The position numbers were made by a program, and so were the translations under genes. Shown one piece after another: positions 20,204 to 31,522 of a DNA stretch of 64,000 nt. The DNA comes from Amphiura filiformis (lineage: Eukaryota; Echinodermata; Ophiuroidea; Amphilepidida; Amphiuridae): assembly GCF_039555335.1 (NCBI RefSeq), contig NC_092629.1, positions 1,135,001-1,199,000 of the forward strand, written 5' to 3'. Below the pieces are notes generated by a model. It had not been told where the DNA came from. It saw only the letters and a list, made by a program, of their open reading frames with translations, and did not search any database. Positions within the stretch are counted from its first letter, which is position 1. The number at the start of each line of letters is the position of its first letter.

Positions 20204-22350
20204 TATGACAGCTATGACTGAAGATGGGGCCGGTTCGTTCGCCCGTATTTTAATAAATTAATTCATTTAATTAATCGTGTTTTAATAATTAATGAAATCA
20301 GTAATGATAAGATTCAAGATTTATTTATTTGATATTCATCTTTCAATATTAAGATAAAGGATACAAATAAGTGATAGTAAACAAACGACAACAAGATGAC
20401 TAAATAATCATGTAGTACGTACATTTATCAAAAGATGAGGAAACTATCGGAAGTCGCGGGAGCCAATGTTGAAAAGTCGCCCAAATTTTTTCTTAACCAT
20501 TGGTTTCTATGGGACAGGAAATTGTCAAAAGTCGCGGGAAAAATCTTCAAAAGTCGCCCAATTGGGCTACCAAATTGCGGGTTTGGCAACCCTGATGAGT
20601 TTACAAACTGAATAACCCGATGAATGGTATCATAGTCATGTTTAGACCAGATCGATAGACTGTCAAGGTCACAGATGCTAACAATATGGGCATCACGGTC
20701 GCAAATGCGTTGGAAAAAAAAATAGGAATAAAATAACAATTTTAATGAATTGGGTGGTTGTCCGACGGCGTCTTGAAAAAGTCTATTCTTAATCTTATTC
20801 TTGCTTATGATATGATGTGCAGATTACAATATTGAAAGCTACTTTTAGCAAAATAGGTAGCAAAAGCAAGTATTTTTGGCAAAAATTCAAGTTAAGCCAT
20901 AGAAAATCTGAAAATTCTAAACATCTCTCAGCATTTTCGTTCGTATTATTTTCACTATTGACAGCCCGTCTCCCTCAACAAATTGGCGTATTGGGCGTAT
21001 TTTGTTCAATTTTGGACATTTTCTTAATGGGCCCAAAACATTTTAAGGTTATGGCAAGCAAAATTTGATAGTGTAACATTAGCACGTCAGGTTCTGTGAT
21101 TTAATGAAGTGAAAGGCTATCATGAGTATATTTTACCTTTACATTTAGGAAAGGTACTCTGCATAAAACGTATATTTAATATGCATACACGATCATGTCA
21201 GAAATTAATATTTTGTTCTGGGTCTGATTATTCGGACTAACATGTCACAAGGTTGTTTGGTGTTACAATCTTGCTGGTGGGTTAAATGTTAACTGTTGCA
21301 TAATGCCTTATTCATGAGGTAACCAAGTTCAATTTCATATATAACTTTGTCATGCAGAGCATGAAACAATTTAACCATGCAATACTCTTTGGAATCCGTG
21401 GATCCTTTGTCTAGAAAGAAGGCATCGAAAACTTGAACATGCAATGCTCTTTAGCAACCCTGGGTTACGGATTTGTACAATTAATATTAGGATAAATAAA
21501 TAAATAATAATAATAATAATTATAAAACAAAACAAAAACCCGATCAGGGTATGAATATCTGAAAAAATAAACGAATAAGCTTTTTAGCTATTTTATCTAG
21601 TATAACTTGGTAATGAAAAAAACAACATCCAATGCTCTTTGGAATTTCTGGAACCTTTTATTAGAATTGTTATGTGAAAGACTCAAACGAAAGCATGGAG
21701 GACTTTTTAGCAATTTGGATAATATTAAAATATTTGGGAAAAAAAATAAAACGAAAAAAAACAACATGGAATGGGATATTTATATTTAATATCTGGATAA
21801 ACAAATAAGCTCACCAATCCTTGGATTCGGATTTTGATAATTATATTTGGACAAATAAAAAAAAAAGAATAAATAAATAAATAAATAAAATAAATAAATA
21901 AAATAAAATAAAGTTGAAAAAAATTAATTTAAATAATAATACAATTTTTAAAAGTAAAGTTAATGTGCATGCCTTAGCATGCTTGGTTCTTGGTTGGATA
22001 TCCCGCTTTTTATCAGGTGCAATACATGAATAATGTGTAGAAATGATTTAATTTTATAAATTTAAATTAAGTAACAAGATTATTTCATGAAACATGAACG
22101 GATGATGGCGAGTTTAATAATTTAAATCTTTGGTCATCAATGGACACCTGTATAGAAAGAAACAAGATATTCCTGAAAAAAATTGGTGTCAGTTCCAATT
22201 TACAATATAATTATTATTTGAATGTAATGTTAAAGATGGAATTGCATGAGAAGTTTTGCACTGCAGCACTGACAGGAACATTTAGTGGTAGTTCATTTAT
22301 CATTAAAAAATTATACACTTACGTACGTGTTTTGGCGCAGCGTCAGCCTT
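20204..22350. other. No gene; AT-rich DNA with degenerate repeats
   Basis: At 20440-20600 there is a GTCGCGGGA / AAAGTCGCCCAA segment repeated imperfectly within itself, which looks like a dispersed repeat. At 21350-21980 a unit containing CAATGCTCTTTGGAAT recurs three times with decay, interspersed with (TAAA)n and (TAA)n runs at 21490-21525 and 21850-21915. No supported gene. Confidence 0.55.
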
Positions 22351-22354
22351 CTAT

Positions 22355-23335
22355 TCTAGCTAAAAACGTTTTAAAAAATAAAAAATATGCAAATGAGGTA
22401 GCTAATTTGCATATTTTGTAACAAAAATCACATGGGATCTTAAGACTGCCCCCTTACCACCATCCAACCAAGTTAAATCTCTATACGCCTCACCAGTTCC
22501 AAAAAATGGCAAAAGTCTTTTTAAAAATAAACAAATATGCAAGAGGTGGCTAATTGGAATATTTTGCGACAAAAATCACGTGGGATCTTAATACTGCCCC
22601 TTTACCACCACCCTGCCAAGTTACATCTATATACCCCCTACCAGTTCCGAAAAATGGCAAAAGGCGTTTTTAAAAATAGAAAAAAAGGAAATGAGGTGGC
22701 TGATTTGCATATTTTGTGACAAAAATAGCATCTGATCTTAAGACTGCTCTTAACCATCACCCCACCAAATTACATTTCTTTATGCCTCACCAGTTCCGAA
22801 AAATGGCCAAAAGCATTTCGACAAATAAAAAATAGGCAAATGTGGTGACTAATTTGCATATCTTGCGACAAAAATTGCATCGGATCTTACGACTGCCGCT
22901 TACCACAACCTCATCAAGTTACATCCCTATACGCCTCATCAGTTCTTCGAAATTGCAAAAAACCACCCAAAAACAATTTTTAAGTTAAATATGCAAATTA
23001 GCTACCTAATTTGTGCCAAAAATTGCATCAAGTCTTAGGGCAGCCACTTACCACCACCCTACCAAGTTACACCCCGATACACCTCACCAGCTCCGAGAAA
23101 CTGCCGCTTACCACAACCTCATCAAGTTACATCCCTATACGCCTCACCAGTTCTTCGAAATGGCAAAAAAACAACAACCCCAAAACAGTTTTTAAGTTAA
23201 ATATGCAAATTAGCTACCTAATTAGCATATTTTGCGCCAAAAATTGCATCAAGTCTTAGGGCAGCCACTTACCACCACCCTACCAAGTTACACCCCAATA
23301 GGGGGCCTACACCTCACCAGCTCCGAGAAACTAAC
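22355..23335. repeat. ~150-bp tandem repeat, six to seven units
   Basis: Each unit has the order: AAAAATGGCAAAA, a poly-A stretch, GCAAATGAGGTAGCTAATTTGCATATTTTG, a CAAAAATCACATGGGATCTTA-like block, CTGCCCCTTACCACCA, AAGTTACATC and CCTCACCAGTTCC. The CTTACCACCA block recurs at about 22452, 22604, 22752, 22899, 23048 and 23268, a period near 150 bases, with an internal partial duplication at 23098-23130. Sequence divergence between units is appreciable, so it is not very recent. The open frames crossing it are repeat translations, not genes. Confidence 0.85.
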
Positions 23336-23620
23336 CTGGAAGCCAAAGGCATTTAAAAACAAAGTTGACACTGTACATATGTATAAGACCACATTATAGC
23401 ATAAGGCAATTTATAAAACATTTTAAATGATTTTAAATGTGACGTATAAAATTTGTCTATAACACAGGGAGATATAAAATGTAGGGATTTGGGTACTTTT
23501 TGTTCAATTTTCACAGAAATTGAAGGATTTTGACCCATGTTTTTGTTTGTCTGTTTACCCCAGGGTCGCTGAAACAAAGAATTATATTAATTAAATCACC
23601 TAATTTATAATTAATTAGAC
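23336..23620. other. No gene seen
   Basis: Spacer between the tandem array and a palindrome; nothing recognised. Confidence 0.4.
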
Positions 23621-23775
23621 AATAATAACTGCGCACCATCTATTTTGAGGTCATTGTGTGAAATCGAAGAGTTTTGTTTTGGGCTGAGGTCCGCTCCCGA
23701 GGAAAAATACCGAGGCTCAAAACAAAACCCGACAATTTCACACAATGACCTCAAAATAGATGGTGCAAAGTTATT
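23621..23775. repeat. Long palindrome (foldback)
   Basis: Arms 23621-23689 and 23710-23775 are near-perfect complements (GCACCATCTATTTTGAGGTC, CATTGTGTGAAAT, TTTTGTTTTGGGCT). The centre of about 20 bases, GTCCGCTCCCGAGGAAAAAT, contains CGAGG. It could form a hairpin of over 60 base pairs. It is probably the core of a larger non-autonomous transposon whose outer parts I cannot delimit. Confidence 0.85.
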
Positions 23776-26340
23776 ATCGTCATTCATTACCGTTGTATCT
23801 AATATTTTGAACAAATCAAAATGGCATTTTATGTTATTTTATGCCATACAACGCTGTTAAATATAACCAGTTTTAATCATTGTTGTAACCTACCCTACAA
23901 AAAATCAACCAGGCGAATATAACATTCGCGCCGACAACAAGAGCTACCAATCACAGAAGCGCGACGGCATCGCATAGGCGTGTTCGTTGCCATAACGCGT
24001 AATCTATACACGCACGCGCGCGCAGAAGTCATTGTTGCGCGTCCGGAGTCATTGTGAGTTATTAATGACCTCGCAATTAGTGCGCGGATTTCTTTTGATT
24101 GGATTACAGGCTTCGCGTATATTAATGAGGTTATGAATAAAGGACAAAGAAAGATAAAAGCAAAAGTATGCTTCATTTAGTTAAACAATAGTAACATCCC
24201 TGTTGTGTACAAAAATAACTCTATACGACAATGCAAATCAGGATCAATTCATGGACTATTATAAAGTGCACATGGAAATGTTGAGTATGTAAATTAAATG
24301 GAACAGCCAAAATGCCAATGGGTATGTAATTTAACTAGAACAGCCTTAAATTGATATCGATATTAATATTGACGTCACAGATTCGATTTGTCACGTGATC
24401 GTCAAACCTGTACTAGAAGGTGTCAGTTCTGCAGGAACTGACACAAAAATTGTAATTTCCTGATGGCCACTAAATGGAGATCAAGTCAAAGTCATGATAT
24501 AAGTAAATCTTTCCCCTATTCTTGACATGCATAGGACCCATGTATAATCAGTGGCAGTAGTGTCATTCTGGACTCCCTCATATGCATATTAGTCACAACT
24601 GGCTAGCTCATGAGTAGGAAGTTGCTCAAACAGCAGACTACCCAGGCAGGGCACAGTATGCATTGGGGGTACACATACAAGTTGATATGAGATTCTAAAG
24701 TCTGGCTTAGCAAATCAAGTGTCAACTAGAATTAAAAGTGTCAAGGTTATGATGGTAAATAGTTCTTTAAAGTATATATTTTGAAATGTTCAAATTTCAC
24801 GAGGAAAGAAGATGGCAAATGTTTATGTCTCGTACCTTCAGAACACGACAACATGAAAAAGCTCCGAGTCGTGGGTAAGAAATTAATAAGAACCAAAAAG
24901 TTGTTTGACGCTACCGACATGAGATCTTGTTGGATCACAAATTAAATTAAGAGATTAATAAATTAATTTACATATGGTAATTATTAAGGCCATGGTGGCA
25001 GGTGTTTCTCCTCTTTTCTGTTTTTTATTATATTTTGCAGGTGAGATCAATGACTCTTAAAATTTGGCAGCAAGAAGGAAGCCTGCTTGCATACATGTAC
25101 ATTTGGATACCCATAATTGCTAGTGTCAACTAGACCGGGTGTGAGCCTACATCAACTAGACTGGTTGTGAGCCTACATCAACTAGACTGGGTGCGAGCCT
25201 ACGTTGACTGTGAAGATACATAGCAAAGATATTGGATTCTCAATTGTTGACAAAACAAAGTGCTTATTAAGTTGGCCATTGCTTATGTACAAGAACACCT
25301 CTATAGATTGCAGTGATAGATATTCTATATTACATAATTATGGGATTAAAGAGAACTGAAATTCTTTCAACGCCACATTAGCAGTGGACTTTGAAGTGGA
25401 GTGAAGGGACAACATGCATAAAAATTTGATAATATTTTACAGAGTTGTTCGAAAAATAGCGGTCAACATTAGAAAGTTGCATTGGACAATTAAATTGCTG
25501 TGTTCTCTGTTTATCTAATATTTGAATGGCATAGTGTTTTATGAGGTCATTGCCACTTCGATGCTGGAACGCTGACAGGTGCACCTGGATTTCTAGAGTA
25601 ATAGATAATCTACAGTAATAGAGGACTAAAAATTACTGAAGATAGAAGGAACTACTTAGAGAGTCAATACAATCATCCAACATCTAACGATACATGAAAC
25701 AAAATGTAAATTAAAGGTGAACAAAATTATGCGCCACTGAATAATTATGACATTACATTGGTAGTAGACTTTTGCATTGGAGTGAATGGACATCATGTAT
25801 AGAAATTTGATAATTACAGAGTTGGACAAAAAAGCGGCCGACATTGGAAAGTATCATTGGCCGATTGAATCTGATGGGGTCGGAATATCATCAATATGTC
25901 GCCATCTTCTCACCATGGACTGTATCTGTGTTGTAAATAAAAACTTATAGAAAATGAAAACATAGTTTGGTGGCAAGCTCTGAAAGAGAATATATTGATG
26001 TTCTTCAAAATATGTTGTAGTATGTCTACCATATAGTGAGATCAGAGTGCATGAGTAGATCACTTCAGATTCGTGTTTTATCTCAGCAACACGTTATATT
26101 GTGTTGCCCATTATGTAAAATCTTATTCTCGGGTGCAGAAGCATGAATGTTTCAAAGGTATTAATAAAATTAATTTCAATTTGTGCCGGTTTGATCAATT
26201 AACCTTGTTTTTAGTTTCCTCAGCAAATGGAATCTAGAACAATTATTACACTGAAACTGTCAGGTCGGTAAATAACTTTTGTTTTTGACAAGATGAAATG
26301 TATATTATGAATTATTACACTGCTTTGGTTATAATGCTAA
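23776..26340. other. No gene; local repeats
   Basis: No supported coding region. A 29-bp unit (GTGAGCCTACATCAACTAGACTGG...) is repeated about three times at 25126-25202. A longer direct repeat pairs 25380-25495 with 25755-25865 (TTTGATAAT...ACAGAGTTG..CGAAAAA.GCGG.C.ACATT). Confidence 0.6.
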
Positions 26341-26344
26341 AGCT

Positions 26345-26930
26345 AACATCTGTGTTCTAGCTGGAGACTTTAACTGTCATCATCATAAATGATCTTTTTA
26401 AAATTCAAAATTTTTGATGATTTATTTGTAAAACAGTCTAAGATCCATGACCTAAACACCAGATATAAAGATCGTCTGAGGCTTCCATTTATCAAAAGAG
26501 CTTTCTGTGAAAAATCTATTAAATATGCAGCTACTAAGTTATGGAATAATGTTGATAACAGCATTAAATGTTCATCTTATGCAAAGTTACTATTAATTCC
26601 TATTGTATCTGAGTTATATGACCACATTGGATATTTATATTTTATATTACTTATTGTTGTGCATTTTCTTATTTACTATTGTTTACTGTTATTTTTCATG
26701 TATTTAGGTTAATCCATATCAAGATATGGCAGCTTACTGTTGCTTCTTCATTGAAATGACAATCTGCTGCCATGTCAAATGATGAATTAACCAATCAATG
26801 GATCACAGACTTTCAGGCCTCTTCTAGGCCTTTCCTGTGATTCCTTCACTCTCACTTGTATTATGATTTTGTATGTATGCTATGTTTTTTGCTAGTTGAT
26901 GAGTGAAAAAATAAATGAATGAATGAATGA
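26345..26930 (+). mobile_element. LINE 3' fragment with (AATG)n tail
   Basis: A short piece of endonuclease (VLAGDFNCHHH at about 26359) is followed directly by the ORF2 C-terminus at 26400-26590: QSKIHDLNTRYKDRLRLP, then KSIKYAATKLWNN. These match the terminal motif of CR1/Jockey-group ORF2 proteins. The RT is missing, so this is an internally deleted or recombined copy. It ends in a (GAATGAAT)n run at about 26908-26930. Confidence 0.7.
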
Positions 26931-27330
26931 ATCGCGAATGGCTGGCCAGTAGGTCTCCCACTGAGGCAGAAGGAAAAGCAGCCTTCAACCTATGCTGTAC
27001 TCACGACCTCACCCAAATTGTTGACAAGCCAACCCACAAACTTGGAAACCGCCTGGATCTCATAATCACTGATGCTCCAAACATGTTCTCTCCAATTACC
27101 ATCGACCACGACATTGGCTCTTCAGGCCATTACCTTGTCCAGACCATGTTGAAAGCTTCTCCACTCTCTGAAAATCCTCCTCCACGACGTGTCTGGCTCT
27201 ACAAGAAAGCTAACTGGGATGCCTTGAGAAATGAGCTAGCTGGTGCACCCTGGGACCGTCTTCTCACAAAAGATGACCCTGAAGGGGCTTGCAGTAATGT
27301 CACCAACACAATCACTGATGCCATGCACCG
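26931..27330 (+). pseudogene. LINE AP-endonuclease fragment
   Basis: An open frame of about 130 residues carries the C-terminal half of a LINE AP endonuclease: THDLTQIVDKPTHK, NRLDLIITDAP and the GSSGHY block, where the family has SDH. A linker (KKANWDALRNEL) follows. There is no RT after it; the sequence is cut at about 27331 by the (TGA)n end of the minus-strand RTE-like element. It starts right after the AATG tail of the previous fragment. Confidence 0.75.
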
Positions 27331-27341
27331 ATTCATCATCA

Positions 27342-28498
27342 TCAGTCGGCTGCGGAGTCGACTACAAGCTTTCTCCAACTAATGCGATATTGGGCAAGCG
27401 GAACAATTTTGTTTGGCTGCAGCATCCCTTCAGTATCTCCCAGGAGGTGCTGGACATACTGTAAGTACAGTGTGCGCGGCCGTCCCGGTTTCCTCTTCCC
27501 ATGTGGTGGAATATAAAGCGCATATTCTTTCACAGGCTCGCCATCTTCAAGACGCAGTATATGGCCGAGAAATTTGAGTTGATGAATCTTGACTCTGGCA
27601 ACCAGTGGAGTGGTGTTGGTCAGGTTGTAGATGGTTTCATTTGGAATACGATCCACACGCTTGATGTTTAACATGACTCTGTAGCAAGATGTTGCAAATG
27701 CATTGATCTTGTTTTCCATGTCCTTGGTAATTACCCATGACTCGCACCCGTACAGAAAGACAGTAACACATGTTGTCTGAAACAGCTTGATTTTTGTTTC
27801 GATTGGCAGGGACGGGCTTCTCCAAAGGCGTTCCAGTTTCCAGAAAGCTGCCCAGGCTAGTGCTTTTCTTCTTTTTAGGTCTCCAGCACTAGAGCCCATC
27901 TTGGAACCCAAATACTTGAAGTCTGTGACATGGTTGATGGTACTACCATAGACTTCAAGTGCTGGTTGGGCGTTACAGTTTGCAGTCATATATTCTGTCT
28001 TAGGTGCGCTGATGACAAGACCTAAATCTGCTGCTGCAGTTGCAGTCCTAGTAAGCTGTGACTGGGCCCGGTCTATAGAAGATTCCAGCAGGGCAATATC
28101 ATCAGCAAAATCCAGGTCATTCAGCATCTTGGCAGGATACCTGCTTGACCGACGTGGGTAGGTAACAATTCCAGCATCAATTCCAGAAGTTGATTTCATC
28201 AGAAGGTAGTCTACCAGGATAATGAACAGGAATGGTGCCAACACATCACCCTGAAGCACTCCAGTTGTTACTTGAAAGGCTCTGAGATACTGCCATCTAC
28301 CATAACGGCACTATTGGAGTCTTTGTAGAGCACCTGGATGGCATTGACCACAACCTTTAGTATTCCATAATGCCGCAGCACTGAAAACATGACGGACCTG
28401 TTGATGGAGTCGAAGGCTTTTTTGAAGTCCACAAAAGTGACTGTTAAGGGAAGTTGGTACTCCTTGAAGCCTTCTATGATCCTCCTCAAAATGTGTAT
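27342..28498 (-). pseudogene. RTE-like RT, C-terminal part
   Basis: From 28498 down: IHILRRIIEGF, FVDFKKAFDSINR (motif A), then a frame break at the A3 run 28275-28277. TGVLQGDVLAPF and LDFADDIALLE follow (catalytic FADD). Then come TEYMT, FKYLGSKM, CESWVITKDMENKINAF and KFLGHILRLEDGEPVKEYAL, ending close to the (TGA)n tail. All RT motifs after the insertion are present. Only the one frame break and the transposon disturb it. Confidence 0.9.
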
Positions 28499-28507
28499 TT
28501 GCTGAGC

Positions 28508-29117
28508 CAGAGGATGATTTAAGGAAGCCCCATCATGCACTGTGTTGTGCCCTTGAGTAAGGCACTTTATCTCGATTACTCCTCTCCACCCAGGTGTGAA
28601 ATGGGGAGCTGTTATGAATACTGTCCATTGAGCGCCGCCCAAAGGTATGAGCATGCCTTGGGCATTGTATGGCAGCTGACATATTCTAACGACGGCGGAA
28701 TAAATGTAAAGCGCTTTGGTACATGTTCACATGTGAAAGGCGCTGTATAAATACCAACATTTATTTAACATTTTTTTAAATGTGTTATCACTAGAGTTTC
28801 AACTGCCACTTTACTTTTCAAATCCCATTGAACTCTGTGCAAAAGATGTTGTTTTAGAATTGCCCGTGTGTCGTCATTATTTGGTCGATTTCAGATCTAA
28901 AGTGATGTATGCATGAATGATAATTCACACCTTCTGTAGATAACATAAAATGTGAAATCGACCAACTTTTTGTAGGTGTATTTATTGTAAATATATCTGT
29001 CCAAATTCAAATTTAACCATGCACGTGTGTATGCAGTGGGCGGGCAGTGGTGTCATGTTTACGCACACAGCTGTGCTAACCGCAAGACTTGCTGGGAAGT
29101 GCTTAAATCATCCTCTG
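28508..29117. mobile_element. 610-bp non-autonomous DNA transposon with 9-bp TSD
   Basis: The perfect 16-bp terminal inverted repeats are CAGAGGATGATTTAAG. TTGCTGAGC is duplicated exactly at 28499-28507 and 29118-29126. It inserted into the RT of the RTE-like LINE. CAGAG termini recall hAT, but hAT duplications are usually 8 bp, so a Mutator-like origin (9 bp) is also possible. There is no transposase. Confidence 0.9.
28530..28765 (+). repeat. SINE-like block inside the 610-bp transposon
   Basis: The run CCTTGAGTAAGGCACTTTAT, CTCCTCTCCACCCAGGTGTG, AAATGGG and finally TAAAGCGCTTTG / GAAAGGCGCTGTATAAATA is typical of SINE-type repeats with a LINE-like 3' end. It ends in a T/A-rich tail. The family is not identified. 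Confidence 0.55.
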
Positions 29118-29126
29118 TTGCTGAGC

Positions 29127-30480
29127 ACAGCTGCGACCCGATCTAAAGCCAGCCTGGTTGCTTCTCAATAAAGGATCAATTTGGGGTCGGATCCTGTTCA
29201 GAAGGATCTTGTTGTACACTTTTGCGGCAATGGACATAAGCGAAATACCACGGTAGTTTGTCATGAGAGAGAGGTCACCTTTCTTTGGTAGAGGAATGAT
29301 TACATTTGTAACCCATTGACGTGGCGGTGTTAGCGTTGAGAATACTGCCATACAGAATTCGAGAATCATATCAATCATGCTATCCCCTCCTCCCTGAAGT
29401 GCTTCTGCAGTTATAGCACAGTCCAATCCTGCTGCCTTGTTGGTCTTCATGGCTGCTATTGCTTTGACTACTTCTTCACGAGTTGGGGGGCTCAGTGATA
29501 ATAGGAAGATCTTCAACAGCTGTTGCTGGAAGTTCTGAAGCTGCTGTGCCACTGTCGTTGTTAAGGAGTGAGCTAAAATATTCCTTCCATTCCTCAAGCA
29601 GTTCATGGTCACTGGTTGGAGCTGATCCATCTCTCTTTTGGACTTTCACCCCTTTCCTTGAGTTCTTCCCAGAAAGCGAGTGTATAATTTTACAGGTGGT
29701 GGTATAATTCCCCATCTCGTCGGCCAGCGTCAGGTCTTTCATCTGCTTATTGAGGGTAACAAGCTCATCAGATTTATAAGAGTTGTTAAGGCTGGTGTTC
29801 AAGTTCCTCCATCTTTCTCTAGATTGACGAGACTTTGAAATGGAGTACCACTTTTTGGCCTCATCCCTTTCAAGTGTAAGTCTGATGGTTGCATCTGATA
29901 CCCAACTTGGTAGTCCGCATGGCTCTTGCTTTCCAATAACTTTCTCAGCAACTTCACGGACCGCTGTTTCGAAGGTCTCATACCTATCAGAGATGGGTGT
30001 GGTGTCATCCATGCTCAAGACCTGGAATCTGTTTGATAGCTCCAGCTGAAATTCCTCCTTTGTATCAGCATCTTGCAACCTCTTCCAGTTGAATTTTGGT
30101 CTCTTGCAAGGTTTTCCTTTGCTAGTTCGCAGACTGGCAGCTAGACGGATGCTCACAATACGATGATCGGAGTCCACTTCTACTGAGTTGTATGCTCGAC
30201 AGTTGCGGAGAGAGTTTACCCACTTGCTGTTTATTAGTATGTGATCTAACTGTGCATGGGTTGATCCAGCTGGATGGGTCCAAGTCCAGAGATGGTTCCT
30301 GGGTTGCGGGAATCTCATCTGGGCCGATCCGAGATTGTACTCCTGGCAGGTGTTGACCAGACGATCACCATTGTCATTTGTTGAATCATGGTAGCAATGT
30401 GGACCAATGACCCAAGGATGGGAAAGATGACTGTCTGTTCCTATTCTGGCATTATGTAGGATATTATGTAGGATGCAAGC
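29127..30480 (-). pseudogene. RTE-like endonuclease, linker and N-terminal RT
   Basis: From 30480 down the endonuclease shows NARIGTD, STNDNGDRLVNTCQEYNL, LWTWTHPAGS, QLDHILIN and DSDHRIVS. A linker (SWVSDATIRLTLERDEAKKW) is followed by EEWKEYFSSLLN. A frame break at the G6 run 29485-29490 precedes PTREEVVKAI, KAAGLD, NYRGISLMSI and QAGFRSGRSCAQQ. The N-terminal catalytic block of the endonuclease is missing (5' truncation). Confidence 0.85.
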
Positions 30481-30700
30481 AGGATGCAACACTCTCCAGT
30501 AGCTCCAACAAAACCTTGATAATATGAAGTTTCTACATGGATTTGTGATATAAATTTTATATGGATATTCTCAGTTTTATGCATGGATGCTACTGATATA
30601 CTTTATTTTGCTGAATTATATTACCATTTTGTGAAAATTAATGAATTTGTGTTTTAAATTTGCTGTTATACCTGCACATTTCTGCTATATAGTGTACAAC

Positions 30701-31340
30701 ATAACAAGTATACTTTACAAGTGACTAACTTTGGAATTTAGAGTGCTCAAACCCATTACAGGTGAGCTATAGAAACAAATTCAAAGTATAGACCTCTGGC
30801 AAGGCAAAAAGTTTCACGGAATACCCTCACTTACGATCATTGGGTAAACCGATCATCAGACGGATAATTTGTCATGATTTCAAATTTACAGGAATGTTTA
30901 TACAAGTATATACATTCTGTGGTGTCGAAAAAATGACAAACCAAGCCAACCAGAACAGTCTCTACTCCAAAAGTAGTCGAGAGTGCTCAACCACTAAAAA
31001 TAGTGGGGGTGTATTATAACAAGTATACTTTACAAGTGACTAACTTTGGAATTTAGAGTGCTCAAACCCATTACAGGTGAGCTATAGAAACAAATTCAAA
31101 GTATAGACCTCTGGCAAGGCAACCGTTACTTAAAGTTTCACGGAATACCCTCACTTACGATCATTGGGTAAACCGATCATCAGACGGATAATTTGTCATG
31201 ATTTCAAATTTACAGGAATGTTTATACAAGTATATACATTCTGTGGTGTCGAAAAAATGACAAACCAAGCCAACCAGAACAGTCTCTACTCCAAAAGTAG
31301 TCGAGAGTGCTCAACCACTAAAAATAGTGGGGGCGTATTA
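30701..31340 (+). promoter_or_regulatory. Two ~320-bp tandem monomers upstream of LINE ORF1
   Basis: Monomer 1 (30701-31015) and monomer 2 (31016-31340) are nearly identical. The main difference is about 10 extra bases (CAACCGTTAC) in monomer 2. A third copy starts ATAACAAGTATAC at 31341 but diverges at once. They lie 180 bases before the ORF1 at 31523, as do the 5' UTR promoter monomers of several LINE families. Promoter activity is inferred from position only. Confidence 0.6.
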
Positions 31341-31522
31341 TAACAAGTATACAACATATATTGATTATTTATTGATTGAACATCCTCCCATTGACAATGG
31401 TCTTGAGTGGCAATACAATGGGTGAGGACACCCAACTGTAGCAATCCAACAATGGAACTTTTTATGGCTTTCCTGCTATGGATATATACAACAACTCAAT
31501 GCGGAATATTTAACACAAGTCA

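Larger units (their letters stand above)
27331..30480 (-). mobile_element. RTE-like LINE, 5'-truncated, split by a DNA transposon
   Basis: The minus-strand element ends in TGATGATGATGA at about 27331-27342, the kind of short (TGA)n tail typical of RTE elements. It contains an endonuclease, linker and RT (see the two CDS parts). It is truncated in the endonuclease near 30480 and interrupted by 28508-29117. Removing that insertion rejoins RSCAQQ to IHILRRI in the RT. Confidence 0.85.

Noticed and set aside
22140..23259. Open frames across the 150-bp tandem array
   Set aside because: They are translations of the repeat, with no domain, and repeat only because the DNA does.
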